NCBI GenBank assembly: GCA_016711325.1 | Contig: JADJTH010000010.1 | Location: 186,001-250,000 of the forward strand | Direction: 5' to 3' | DNA from: Nigerium sp. | GTDB lineage: Bacteria; Actinomycetota; Actinomycetes; Propionibacteriales; Propionibacteriaceae | Length of the DNA stretch: 64,000 nucleotides | Part shown: positions 26,790 through 35,249 of the stretch, in pieces | How positions within the stretch are numbered: position 1 is the stretch's first letter | Layout: each line of letters opens with the position of its first letter | Made by a program: the position numbers and the translations under genes | The notes under the pieces: model-generated | Database searches by the model: none | Seen by the model: the letters and a program-made list of their open reading frames with translations, nothing else | What the model was told of the DNA's origin: nothing

Positions 26790-26993
26790 ATGGCCACCGG
26801 AACCGTCAAGTGGTTCAGCGCCGAGAAGGGCTACGGCTTCATCTCTCCCGACGACGGCTCTGCCGACGTCTTCGCCCATTACTCCGCGATCAACTCGCGG
26901 GGCTTCCGTTCACTGAACGAGGGCGACAAGGTTGAGTTCGAGACCGAGCGCGGACCGAAGGGCATGCAGGCGACCAACATCGTCCCCGTCTGA
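26790..26993 (+). CDS. cspA: cold-shock domain protein
   Basis: 67-residue RNA chaperone with a single cold-shock domain. RNP1 is KGYGFISP (residues 14-21) and RNP2 is VFAHYSAI (27-34), with VKWFSAEKG at the start and [16 protein letters not shown] at the end. It is the canonical length and start; the ATG is preceded by AGGAAA. It is monocistronic, with a long leader upstream and a hairpin downstream. Confidence 0.97.
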   Translation: MATGTVKWFSAEKGYGFISPDDGSADVFAHYSAINSRGFRSLNEGDKVEFETERGPKGMQATNIVPV

Positions 26994-27016
26994 CGCGCGC
27001 ACGTCACCCACGCGTA

Positions 27017-27050
27017 AGAACGCCGCGGCTCGTAGGAGTCGCGGCGTTCT
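27017..27050 (+). terminator. terminator hairpin after cspA
   Basis: AGAACGCCGCG (27017-27027) pairs with CGCGGCGTTCT (27040-27050), an 11-bp perfect stem 24 nt after the cspA stop; inner bases extend it slightly. Confidence 0.75.
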
Positions 27051-27098
27051 GCATGCCCGGATGCCCGCGCCCGCGGGCGACCAGGGCACGATGATCCC

Positions 27099-27632
27099 GT
27101 GAGCGACCATCACCCCACGAGCGGGGGACACGCGGTGCTGCTGGTGGGCGTCCCCGAACTGGAGCGGTGGGTGCGCACCCGGACGTCCGAGCAGGACGCC
27201 TCCTTCGTGTCCAGCGACCCGGAGTTCGCGCACGCGCACATCACCGTCCTGGCGCCGTTCCCGGGCGACGGGTTCGCCCAGGCCGAGGCCGTGGCGTCCG
27301 CCGTCGCACCCTTCGACTACTCCCTCGCGCAGGTGCGGGCGTTCCCGACCGGCGTGATCTACCTGCCGCCCTTCCCGGATGCGGGCTTCCGCGCGCTCAC
27401 GGACGCCGCCCGCCGCGCCGTGCCCGAGGTCGCGCCCTACTGGGGGCTGTTCGACCCGGTGCCGCATCTCACGCTCGACCGGATCGGACGGGGAATCACG
27501 CGCGAAACGACCGGCGCGGCCGTCGCCGGGTTGCTGCCGGTGTCCTGCCGCGCGGAGCGTCTGCTGCTGACCTGGTGGGAGTCGGACGGCTGCAGGGTGC
27601 TGGCCTCCTATCCGCTGGGCGGCTCGCGGTAG
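27099..27632 (+). CDS. 2'-5' RNA ligase-superfamily protein
   Basis: 177-residue protein of the 2H phosphoesterase superfamily. Both HxTx motifs are present in the expected halves: HAHITVL (about residues 45-51) and VPHLTLD (about 124-130). Family members act on 2',3'-cyclic or 2'-5' phosphodiesters in RNA or nucleotides; the substrate here is unknown. The start is GTG at 27099, with no strong ribosome site. A hydrophobic strand (HAVLLVGVPELERWV) near the N-terminus matches the first beta strand of the fold. Confidence 0.8.
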   Translation: MSDHHPTSGGHAVLLVGVPELERWVRTRTSEQDASFVSSDPEFAHAHITVLAPFPGDGFAQAEAVASAVAPFDYSLAQVRAFPTGVIYLPPFPDAGFRALTDAARRAVPEVAPYWGLFDPVPHLTLDRIGRGITRETTGAAVAGLLPVSCRAERLLLTWWESDGCRVLASYPLGGSR

Positions 27633-27726
27633 GCCGCGGAGCGTCCTGGTGGCAAGCGGTTTTGCTGACCCGAAGGTGCCGATATTCGGGGCGCCCGTTC
27701 CATCGCCCACGGCGCCCACGGCTGGT

Positions 27727-27732
27727 TAAGGT
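27727..27732 (+). promoter_or_regulatory. -10 element for the FAD/Fe-S dehydrogenase
   Basis: TAAGGT 44 nt before the start codon, the same hexamer as in the rpsF and cspA promoters. Confidence 0.45.
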
Positions 27733-27776
27733 GCGAGACAGGCACCGTTTCGGTGATGGTCAGGAAAGGTGATCGC

Positions 27777-30620
27777 ATGTCCGTCGCGACTTCACGCGCG
27801 CTTCTCGAGCCGGTCAACGGCGTGGCCGTCGGCGTCCTGCGCGCGGCCCTGGGCGAGGAGGCCGTCAGCACCCGCGAGCTCGACCGGATCGCCCTGGCGA
27901 TCGACGCCTCGCACTACCTGCGGACGCCCGACGCCATCATGCGCGCCCGGCACGCCCAGGACGTCGCGGTCGCGATGGCCGTGGCACGCCAGGCAAGCTG
28001 GCCGCTCACCTTCCGCGGCGGCGGCAGCAGCCTGTCGGGTCAGGCCATGTCCCTCGGCCTCACGGTGGACGTCCGCCGCCATTTCCGCGCCATCGAGGTA
28101 CTGGACGCCGGCGCGCGCGTCCGCGTCCAGCCGGGCGCGACGATCAGGCAGGTGAACACGGCGCTGGCCCGCCATCGTCGGAAGCTGGGCCCGGATCCGG
28201 CGTCCGAGATCGCCTGCACGATCGGCGGCATGATTGCCAATAATTCCTCGGGGATGACCTGCGGTACCACCAAGAACGCCTACCGGACGCTCGAATCGAT
28301 GACGATCGTGCTGCCCAGCGGCACCGTCCTCGACACGGGGTCGCCCACCGCGGACGCCGATCTGCGTGCGGCCGAGCCGGCGCTCGTCGCGGTGCTCGAG
28401 CGGCTGCGCGACCAGTTGCGCGCCGACGCCGTCGCCGCCGACCTGCGCCGCCGCTACGCCATCAAGAACACGATGGGCTACGGGCTCAACTCGTTCCTCG
28501 ATCACGACACTCCCGTGCGGATCCTCGAGCATCTGATGATCGGCTCCGAGGGCACCCTCGGGTTCGTCGCCGAGGCCGTCTTCCGGACCGTGGCGGTGCC
28601 CGCTCGCACGGCGACGGGACTGCTGCTGTTCGACTCCCTGGACTCGGCCACCACGGCCTTGCCGCACCTGGTCTACTCGGGCGCCGAGGTCGTGGAACTG
28701 ATCGACGCGGCGTCCATCCGTGCGATGGGCGCGGACGCCGCACAGGTGCTGCCGGCCGGATTCCGGCCGCAGGGGCAGGCGTCCCTCCTCGTGGAGTATT
28801 CGGCGGACGACGACGCGACCTTCGCCGAGCGTCTGGCGTCCGGTCACCAGACGTTCGACGGACTGAGCGGGTTGGAGGCGTCGCCCGAGCTCACGCAGGA
28901 CGCCCGCCGGCGCGCGCAGATGTGGGTCATGCGTAAGGGGCTGTACACGAAGGTGGCGCGCAACCGTCCGAAGGGGACGGCCGCACTGCTGGAGGACGTC
29001 GCCGTGCCGATGGAATCGCTCGGCGGTGTCTGCACCGCGTTGCAGGGGCTGTTCGCGCAACACGGGTACGCCGACGCCGTGATCTTCGGCCACGCCAAGG
29101 ACGGCAACATCCACTTCCTCGTCAGCGAGGACTTCGCGGGCCCGGAATCGCTGAAGCGCTACGAGGATTTCACCGAGGACATGGTGGCGCTGGTGCTCGA
29201 CTCGCAGGGCACACTCAAGGCCGAGCACGGCACGGGGCGGATCATGGCTCCGTTCGTGCGGCGTCAGTACGGTGACGAGTTGTACGCCGCGATGTGGGCG
29301 GTCAAGGACGCCTGCGATCCCGAGCGCATCCTCAACCCCGGAGCGGTACTCACGGAGGATCCCCAGCTTCACCTGAAGCACATCAAGGGCACCTCGCCGG
29401 TGCGCCCGGTGATCGACGACTGCGTCGAGTGCGGCTACTGCGAGCCGGTGTGCCCCAGCCAGCACCTCACCACCACCCCCCGGCAGCGCATCGTGGTGCA
29501 ACGCGCCATCGCGGACGCCGAGGCCGACGGCGATCAGGCACTCGCCGCGACGCTGTTCGACCAGGAGTCCTACGACGTCGTGCAGACCTGCGCGGTGGAC
29601 GGCATGTGTTCCACGGCCTGTCCGGTGCAGATCAACACCGGCGACCTGATCCGCGACCTGCGCAAGGAACGGCAGTCAGCGGCGCTGGACGCCGGCTGGA
29701 ACGTCGCCGCACGCCACTGGGGCGCGGTGCTTCGGGTGGCGAGCGTAGGCATGTCGACCGTCGACAAGGTGCCGATCGGGCCCGTGCGCGGCGTGCTCGG
29801 CGTCGCGCGGAAGGTGCTGGGCACGGACGTGGTGCCGACGCTGACGGCCGGGCTTCCCGGCGGCGGCCCGGTGCGGAAGCCGCACGCCGCCGACGGCGCG
29901 GATGCGATCTTCATGCCGGCCTGCGTCGGCACGATGTTCGGCACGGAGCACGCCTGCGGCACCGGGGTGGCCGGCGCCGTGCGCCAGTTGGCCGAGGCGG
30001 CGGGCCTCGCGCTGCGGACGCCGGACGGCATCCAGGCGTTGTGCTGCGGCACGCCGTGGAAATCGAAGGGACTCGCCAAGGGCTACGGCACGATGAGCGC
30101 CAGGCTGGCCGACTGGGTGGTGGAGAGCACGCAGCAGGGGAGACTGCCGCTGGTGTGCGACAACGTGTCGTGTTCCGAGGGTGTCGAGGTGGCGCTCAAG
30201 AACCGCGGCGTGGGCGGCGTCCGGGTGGTGGACGCGTCGCAGTGGATCGCCGAGAACGTCGCACCGCGGCTGCCCGTCGTCCCGAAAGCGCGGCGGGCCG
30301 TGGTGCATCCGACCTGCTCGTCGACGCTGATGGGCGTCAACGAGTACCTGCTGTTCCTGGCGGGCTTGGTGGCGGACGAGGTGATCGTTCCCGACGGCTG
30401 GCGGTGCTGCGCGTTCGCCGGCGACCGCGGCCTGCTGCACGAGGAACTCACCGCCACGGCCACGCGCGAGGAGGCGGCGCAGGCGAGCGCGTGGGACGCC
30501 GAGCTGTACCTTTCGCTCAACCGCACCTGCGAACTGGGCATGACGAGGGCGACCGGACGAACCTACGTCCACGTTCTCGAGGAGCTCGCGTCACGGGTGG
30601 CGGGGCTGCGACCGAGCTGA
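27777..30620 (+). CDS. FAD-linked, Fe-S-containing D-2-hydroxyacid (lactate/glycolate-type) dehydrogenase
   Basis: Large GlcD-GlpC fusion of about 947 residues, as in YdiJ and some D-lactate dehydrogenases. The N-terminal PCMH FAD domain (about 40-260) shows PLTFRGGGSSLSGQAM and IGGMIANNSSGMTCG; the FAD-linked oxidase C-terminal domain ends near CDPERILNPGAVLTED. Two ferredoxin-like clusters follow (CVECGYCEPVCPS and CAVDGMCSTACP), then the Cys-rich CCG domain with LCCGTPWKSKG and CCAFAGDRG. Electrons would pass to the quinone pool. The ATG at 27777 is preferred to one at 27753 because AGGAAAGG precedes it. D-lactate is a plausible but unproven substrate. Confidence 0.87.
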   Translation: MSVATSRALLEPVNGVAVGVLRAALGEEAVSTRELDRIALAIDASHYLRTPDAIMRARHAQDVAVAMAVARQASWPLTFRGGGSSLSGQAMSLGLTVDVRRHFRAIEVLDAGARVRVQPGATIRQVNTALARHRRKLGPDPASEIACTIGGMIANNSSGMTCGTTKNAYRTLESMTIVLPSGTVLDTGSPTADADLRAAEPALVAVLERLRDQLRADAVAADLRRRYAIKNTMGYGLNSFLDHDTPVRILEHLMIGSEGTLGFVAEAVFRTVAVPARTATGLLLFDSLDSATTALPHLVYSGAEVVELIDAASIRAMGADAAQVLPAGFRPQGQASLLVEYSADDDATFAERLASGHQTFDGLSGLEASPELTQDARRRAQMWVMRKGLYTKVARNRPKGTAALLEDVAVPMESLGGVCTALQGLFAQHGYADAVIFGHAKDGNIHFLVSEDFAGPESLKRYEDFTEDMVALVLDSQGTLKAEHGTGRIMAPFVRRQYGDELYAAMWAVKDACDPERILNPGAVLTEDPQLHLKHIKGTSPVRPVIDDCVECGYCEPVCPSQHLTTTPRQRIVVQRAIADAEADGDQALAATLFDQESYDVVQTCAVDGMCSTACPVQINTGDLIRDLRKERQSAALDAGWNVAARHWGAVLRVASVGMSTVDKVPIGPVRGVLGVARKVLGTDVVPTLTAGLPGGGPVRKPHAADGADAIFMPACVGTMFGTEHACGTGVAGAVRQLAEAAGLALRTPDGIQALCCGTPWKSKGLAKGYGTMSARLADWVVESTQQGRLPLVCDNVSCSEGVEVALKNRGVGGVRVVDASQWIAENVAPRLPVVPKARRAVVHPTCSSTLMGVNEYLLFLAGLVADEVIVPDGWRCCAFAGDRGLLHEELTATATREEAAQASAWDAELYLSLNRTCELGMTRATGRTYVHVLEELASRVAGLRPS

Positions 30621-30636
30621 ACTACACCCGTGTAAC

Positions 30637-30780
30637 TTGTCCCCAACTGTGGAGGGGGCTGGGGATAACCCCGTGTAGAAGCCCCGGTCGCTTCCCGTCG
30701 AGACACGGAGATGCCTTCAGGTTCGCGCGCAACAGGCGCTGCCGGATTCTCAGAAACGCCTATCCACAGGGTTGTTCACA
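30637..30780. other. cluster of DnaA-box-like 9-mers between convergent genes
   Basis: The 183-nt gap between two convergent genes carries TTGTCCCCA (30637-30645), reverse TTATCCCCA (complement of 30659-30667), CTATCCACA (30760-30768) and TTGTTCACA (30772-30780). Each is within one base of TTATCCACA or TTGTCCACA. A small dyad TACACccGTGTA lies just before. No dnaA or dnaN is near, so it is not an obvious oriC. Confidence 0.45.
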
Positions 30781-30803
30781 CGGGGACGGGCGAGTGAAGA
30801 ACG

Positions 30804-32246
30804 TCAGTCGACGAAAGGCGCCAGGTCGTCGGCGTCCTCGAGCTCCCACTCGTCCTCGGGCGGGATCGGCGATCCGGGAAGCCTCGCGATGAACTCGGCG
30901 CCGCCTTCGGGCGCGTGGCCGGCCTTCACCCAGCCGCCGTGCGCCTGGATCGTCTGCGCGACGATCGACAGGCCCAGCCCCGAGCCCGGGGTGGTGCGGG
31001 CGTCCTCGGAACGGTAGAACCGCTCGAACACGTGCGGAAGGTCGTCCTCGGCGATGCCGGGGCCCTGGTCGGCGACCCGGAATCGGTCGCCCCGCAGCTC
31101 GACCGTCACCGTGCCGCCCGGCGGCGAGAACTTCACCGCGTTGTCGAGCAGGTTGGTGATCGCGCGCTCGAGGGCGTCCGGCTCGCCCGTCAGGTACAGC
31201 GGTTCGAGCGCGACGTTCCACGCCAGCCCTGGGCCGCGGCGCTTCGCGCGCGCCAGGGCCGACTCGATCACGTCGCGGAGGTCGACCGGCTCGGGCGCGG
31301 CCTGGACCGTCTCGTCGCGACTCAGCTGCACCAGGTCGCCGACAAGCTGGGTGAACTCGCCCAGCTGCGCGGCCACGTCGCGCAGGATCTCGGAGCGCGC
31401 GCCCTCGGGCAGCATGCCCTGCCGCTCGTCGGCGACCAGCAGTTCGACGTTCGTCCGCATCGACGTCAGCGGGGTCCGCAGTTCGTGGCCCGCGTCCGCG
31501 ATGAGCCGCTTCTGGCGCGCACGCGAGCTCTCCAGCGCCGACAGCATCTGATTGAACGAGCGGCCCAGGTTCGCCACCTCGTCGTCGCCCGTGATCTCGA
31601 TGGGCGTCAGCTTGTTCGTCTCGGTGATGGACACGACCGCGTGTGCGAGCTGACGCAGCGGCCCCATGCTCGAGCGGGCGATCGCGTACCCGGTCGCGCC
31701 GGCCACCAGCGCGCCGATGCCGCCGAACACCAGCAACGACAGGCCGGTCGTCTGCAGGATCGCCAGCGTCGGGGCCAGCGGACGCCCGAGCACCAGCGCG
31801 TAGTAGGTGTCCGAATCGACCAGCGGCACCGCGACGATGCGGACGGCCTCGCCGGCGGAGTCCAGGCCCGTGCGCGACGACCAGCCGTAGGACGTGCGCG
31901 CGATGGTCAGCTCTTCGGGGCCCAGCTCCAGGGTGGCGTGGCCGTCCGGGGGAGTCATCTGATGGCCGTCGGCGCGCACGACCATGACGATGACGTTCGC
32001 CGCCTGCCACACGGAGTCGTCGATGCCGCCCATGTTCTCGAGGTCGGAGGCCAGCGCGTCCGAGGTGATGGACGCCACCTCGACCAGTTCGTTGTCCAAC
32101 TGGTCGTAGACGGTCAGCAGAGTGAGCGCGTAGGCGGCGACGCCGGTCGTCGCGACCGCCGCGGTGACGGCCGCGGCGATGAGGATGGCCAGACGTTCCT
32201 GCAGCGGCCGGTGCGCCGCGGAGAAGAAGGAGCTCAGCCAGCTCAC
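30804..32246 (-). CDS. MprB-like sensor histidine kinase
   Basis: Membrane sensor kinase of 480 residues. Helices lie at about 20-45 and 165-190, flanking a 120-residue outer domain; a HAMP linker follows. The phosphoacceptor is H254 in [14 protein letters not shown]; the ATPase has N ([10 protein letters not shown]), G1 ([10 protein letters not shown]), F (FERFYRSED) and G2 (GSGLGLSIV) boxes. It resembles MprB of mycobacteria, which responds to envelope stress. The GTG at 32246 overlaps the regulator stop (GTGA), so the pair is coupled. Confidence 0.9.
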   Translation of the reverse strand: MSWLSSFFSAAHRPLQERLAILIAAAVTAAVATTGVAAYALTLLTVYDQLDNELVEVASITSDALASDLENMGGIDDSVWQAANVIVMVVRADGHQMTPPDGHATLELGPEELTIARTSYGWSSRTGLDSAGEAVRIVAVPLVDSDTYYALVLGRPLAPTLAILQTTGLSLLVFGGIGALVAGATGYAIARSSMGPLRQLAHAVVSITETNKLTPIEITGDDEVANLGRSFNQMLSALESSRARQKRLIADAGHELRTPLTSMRTNVELLVADERQGMLPEGARSEILRDVAAQLGEFTQLVGDLVQLSRDETVQAAPEPVDLRDVIESALARAKRRGPGLAWNVALEPLYLTGEPDALERAITNLLDNAVKFSPPGGTVTVELRGDRFRVADQGPGIAEDDLPHVFERFYRSEDARTTPGSGLGLSIVAQTIQAHGGWVKAGHAPEGGAEFIARLPGSPIPPEDEWELEDADDLAPFVD

Positions 32247-32941
32247 GGGGTCGACTCGCGCAGCACGTAGCCGATGCCACGCACGGTGTGGATCAGGCGT
32301 GAGCCGCCGCCGCCCTCGGTCTTGCGGCGCAGGTAGCCGATGTAGACCTCGAGCGAGTTGGCCGTGGTGGGGAACTCGAACCCCCACACCTCGTTCAGCA
32401 GCCACGAGCGCTCGAGCACGCGGCGGGGGTGTTCCATGAACGTCTGCAGCAGCGCGAACTCGGTGCGCGTCAGGGAGATCCGCTGCCCGCCGCGGGTCAC
32501 CTCGCGGGTCGCCAGATCGACGCGCAGGTCGGCGAACGTCAGCACCTGCGTCTCGGGCGCCGCGGCGTCGTCGGGGTCGCGCCCCGACCGCCGGGTGAGC
32601 GCGCGCAGCCGCGCCATCAGCTCGTCGAGCGCGAAAGGCTTGGCCATGTAGTCGTCGGCGCCGGCGTCCAGGCCGTCGACGCGGTCGCCCACGGCGTCGC
32701 GGGCGGTGAGGATCAGGATCGGCACGTCGTTGCCCTGGCCGCGCAGCATGCGCGTCGTCTCGAGGCCATCGAGCCGGGGCATCATCACATCCATGACGAC
32801 GGCGTCCACCTTGTGCGCGGACAGGTGGGCGAGCGCCTCGATGCCGTCAACGGCGGCAGCAACCTCGTAGCCGCTGTACTGCAGCGATCGCTTCAGCGAA
32901 TCCCGGACGGCCTGATCGTCGTCGACTACAAGGATGTGCAT
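32243..32941 (-). CDS. MprA-like OmpR-family response regulator
   Basis: 232-residue two-component regulator. The receiver domain has DDD at 7-9, the phosphoacceptor D51 ([13 protein letters not shown]), T/K positions in LTARD and AKPFALDEL; the C-terminal winged helix is typical ([35 protein letters not shown]). It is close in sequence to MprA. TAGGAT ends 6 nt before the ATG at 32941, so the message is probably leaderless. It precedes its kinase. Confidence 0.93.
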   Translation of the reverse strand: MHILVVDDDQAVRDSLKRSLQYSGYEVAAAVDGIEALAHLSAHKVDAVVMDVMMPRLDGLETTRMLRGQGNDVPILILTARDAVGDRVDGLDAGADDYMAKPFALDELMARLRALTRRSGRDPDDAAAPETQVLTFADLRVDLATREVTRGGQRISLTRTEFALLQTFMEHPRRVLERSWLLNEVWGFEFPTTANSLEVYIGYLRRKTEGGGGSRLIHTVRGIGYVLRESTP

Positions 32942-32947
32942 GGGGTC

Positions 32948-32953
32948 ATCCTA
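32948..32953 (-). promoter_or_regulatory. leaderless -10 for the MprAB-like operon
   Basis: TAGGAT on the reverse strand, then GACCCC, then ATG at 32941 (6-nt spacer). It overlaps the last codons of the phosphatase gene (stop at 32951). Confidence 0.5.
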
Positions 32954-33445
32954 TCGGCCCGGCTCCTCACCGCTCAGCAATGAGCGCACCCGCGCCAGCA
33001 CGCCGGGCATCGCCGCTTCGATGGACGCCAAGGTGCCGTGGAATCCCGCCGCGTCGCCGTACCAGGGGTCGTCGATGCCGGAGCCGGGTGCGGCGTCCGG
33101 GTCGAAGTCGGTCAGCAGGTAGAGCCCGGACGCCCGCGGCGCGAGTCGGCGCATGCGGTCGACGTGCAGTTGCTCCAGGCCGATCACCAGGTCGGCGCGC
33201 TCGATCTCGGCCGCCGTGATCCGCCGGGCACGGTGCCCGCCGGCGGAATAGCCGCTGCGGGTCAGCACGGTGCGGGCGCGCGGATCGATCGGGTGCCCGG
33301 TCTCCTCGGAGCTCACGCCGGCCGACGTGAACCGGACGCCCTCGATGCCGTCCCGCGCCGCCCAGCCCTGGGCCACCCGCTCGGCCATCGGCGAGCGGCA
33401 GATGTTGCCCCAGCAGACGAACACGACCTCGACGCCGGCACGCAT
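32951..33445 (-). CDS. low-molecular-weight protein tyrosine phosphatase
   Basis: 164-residue phosphatase. The P-loop CWGNICRS (C11 nucleophile, R17) and the general-acid loop IDDPWYG (about residue 128) are intact, so it should be active. LMW PTPs remove phosphate from tyrosine on exopolysaccharide kinases or are secreted effectors; no tyrosine kinase is nearby. The ATG overlaps the stop of the upstream holin-like gene by one base (TGATG), so translation is likely coupled. Confidence 0.92.
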   Translation of the reverse strand: MRAGVEVVFVCWGNICRSPMAERVAQGWAARDGIEGVRFTSAGVSSEETGHPIDPRARTVLTRSGYSAGGHRARRITAAEIERADLVIGLEQLHVDRMRRLAPRASGLYLLTDFDPDAAPGSGIDDPWYGDAAGFHGTLASIEAAMPGVLARVRSLLSGEEPGR

Positions 33446-33828
33446 CACGAATGCACCTCGCCCCGCGGCCGCACGAACGAGTTGACGAGGAAGCTGGCGA
33501 TCGACACCATCAGCGCGCCCCAGAAGGCGTCCCAGAAGCCGTCGACGCCCCAGGGGACGCCGAACTGCGCGCAGACCCACGACGTGAGCATCAGCAGCGC
33601 CGCGTTGACGACGAGCAGGAAGAACCCGAGCGTGATCAGCAGCAGCGGCGAGGTCACGAACACGAACAGCGGGCGGATCACCGCGTTCACCACCCCGAAG
33701 ATGGCCGCGACGAGCAGCATGGTGAGCGCGGCGCCGGCGGGTTCGCCCTCGTAGCTGAGACGGATGCCCGGGAGCAGCCATGTGGCGACCGCGAGCGCGA
33801 GCGCGTTGACCAGGATGCGTAGGATCAC
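33445..33828 (-). CDS. phage holin family 4 / YvlD-like membrane protein
   Basis: Small membrane protein of about 127 residues with four hydrophobic helices: [56 protein letters not shown], and [20 protein letters not shown]. The pattern is that of the YvlD/holin-4 family; despite the name these are ordinary chromosomal proteins of unknown function. GTG at 33828 is preferred because GGAAGG lies 9 nt upstream; an ATG three codons earlier abuts that ribosome site. Confidence 0.75.
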   Translation of the reverse strand: MILRILVNALALAVATWLLPGIRLSYEGEPAGAALTMLLVAAIFGVVNAVIRPLFVFVTSPLLLITLGFFLLVVNAALLMLTSWVCAQFGVPWGVDGFWDAFWGALMVSIASFLVNSFVRPRGEVHS

Positions 33829-33928
33829 GGCGCCCATCCTTCCACGTGCGGCACAATGGCGTCCCCGGGGAAACCCGCGCACCGCCCTCGCGCGGGCCGA
33901 CGGCCCGGGTCGCAGAAAGGCGCCGATC

Positions 33929-34927
33929 GTGGCAGATCTGACCGGACGGGACTTCCTCAAGGAGGTGGACTTCACCCCCGACGAGTGGGCCTACCTGGTG
34001 GCCCTGGCGGGTGAGCTGAAGGACGCCCGCCGCGAAGGCCGCGAGGAACGACGCCTGCGGGGCCTCAACCTGGCGCTGATCTTCGAGAAGAGCTCGACCC
34101 GTACCCGCGCCGCCTTCGAGGTGGCCGCCGCGCACCAGGGCGCCCGCACGACGTTCCTCGACCCGTCGGCGTCCCACATCGGCTCCAAGGAGTCGGCCGC
34201 CGACACCGCCCGCGTGCTCGCGCGCATGTACGACGGCATCCAGTTCCGCGGCGACAAGCAGGAGACCATCGAGACGCTCGCCGCGCACGCCGACGTGCCC
34301 GTCTGGAACGGCCTCACCGACGACTGGCATCCCACCCAGTCGCTGTGTGACGCGTTCACGATGGTGGAGTCGTCCGGACGCCGCCCCTGCGACATCTCCT
34401 TCGCCTACGTCGGCGACGCCCGGTTCAACATGGGCAACTCGTCGCTCACGATGGCCGCCATGATGGGCATGGACGTCCGGATCGTCACGCCGCCCGCCTT
34501 CGCTCCCGACCCGACGCTGCGGGACGCCGCCCGCGAGATCGCCGCCCAGACCGGCGCGCGCATCATGATCACCGACGACATCGAGGCCGGCGTCGCCGGC
34601 GTCGACTTCGTGCACACCGACGTCTGGGTGTCGATGGGGGAGCCGCGCGGGGTATGGGCCGAGCGGTGCCGGGTCCTGGCGCCCTACCGGGTGACCAGCG
34701 AGGTGATGGCGCTGGCCGGGCCCGACGCGAAGTTCATGCACTGCCTGCCGGCGTTCCACAACCTCGACACGTCGACCGCCCAGCTGGTGCACGACCTGAC
34801 CGGGCTGCGCGAGTTGGAGGTCTCGGACGAGGTCTTCGAGTCCGAGGCGTCCATCGTGTTCGATCAGGCCGAGAACCGGTTGCACACCATCAAAGCGGTG
34901 CTGGTCGCGACCCTCGCGGGCCGCTGA
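33929..34927 (+). CDS. arcB: ornithine carbamoyltransferase, ArcB-like
   Basis: Transfers carbamoyl phosphate to ornithine (biosynthesis) or phosphorolyses citrulline (ADI pathway). 332 residues. Carbamoyl-phosphate site [10 protein letters not shown] (about residues 52-61), HPTQ (about 132), the ornithine loop VWVSMGEP and the C-terminal [12 protein letters not shown] are intact. SMGEP and the [14 protein letters not shown] ending resemble catabolic ArcB enzymes, but anabolic ArgF cannot be excluded. The GTG at 33929 has AAAGG 9 nt upstream. It is 33 kb from arcA, and no other arg genes are close. Confidence 0.9.
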   Translation: MADLTGRDFLKEVDFTPDEWAYLVALAGELKDARREGREERRLRGLNLALIFEKSSTRTRAAFEVAAAHQGARTTFLDPSASHIGSKESAADTARVLARMYDGIQFRGDKQETIETLAAHADVPVWNGLTDDWHPTQSLCDAFTMVESSGRRPCDISFAYVGDARFNMGNSSLTMAAMMGMDVRIVTPPAFAPDPTLRDAAREIAAQTGARIMITDDIEAGVAGVDFVHTDVWVSMGEPRGVWAERCRVLAPYRVTSEVMALAGPDAKFMHCLPAFHNLDTSTAQLVHDLTGLRELEVSDEVFESEASIVFDQAENRLHTIKAVLVATLAGR

Positions 34928-34928
34928 G

Positions 34929-35021
34929 GGCACCCGTGTTCGAGGCCGCGGGCCCGGACGGCGCCCGTGTTCGAGGCCGCGGGCCCGGACGGCACCCGTG
35001 TTCGAGACCGCGGGCCCGGAC
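34929..35021. repeat. three tandem copies of a 31-bp repeat
   Basis: Units at 34929-34959, 34960-34990 and 34991-35021 start GGCACCCGTGTTCGAGGCC and differ at only one or two bases; a fourth partial unit (GGCACCG) follows. They begin right after the arcB stop. The rest of the gap to 35249 holds a 51-codon frame with no support, and a promoter. Confidence 0.85.
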
Positions 35022-35154
35022 GGCACCGTTCCTGGGCCGGTGAAACGAGGACGAACATGGCCGGCGCGGGGACGGACTCGCCGCGCTTTGTCTTCGGCGT
35101 CGCCCAGGCCCACCTCGCTGCGTTCTCCTCGGTCGTGGGACGCCCTGTGCAGGG

Positions 35155-35183
35155 TTGGAATCCCTCGGCATTTCGGGTAGAAA
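35155..35183 (+). promoter_or_regulatory. candidate promoter for the Hsp70-like gene
   Basis: TTGGAA (35155-35160) and TAGAAA (35178-35183) are spaced 17 nt apart, 67 nt before the start codon. An ECF-type reading starting at GGAA is also possible. Confidence 0.35.
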
Positions 35184-35249
35184 GGGTGCCAACCGGACGG
35201 CGCGCCCCCTGACGCCCCAGCGCCGACGGTGTCACGAGGCGGTGGAGTG

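Noticed and set aside
30621..30803. Chromosomal origin of replication
   Set aside because: Only four weak DnaA-like boxes, no AT-rich unwinding region and no dnaA, dnaN or rpmH nearby.
33445..33828. Prophage remnant suggested by the holin-like gene
   Set aside because: The holin-4/YvlD family is common on chromosomes and no phage genes are near; composition matches the neighbours.
34929..35021. CRISPR-like direct repeats
   Set aside because: Units are contiguous with no spacers.
35057..35212. 51-codon frame with GAGGA upstream, after the tandem repeats
   Set aside because: No recognisable pattern, a promoter for the next gene lies inside it, and its length is expected by chance.
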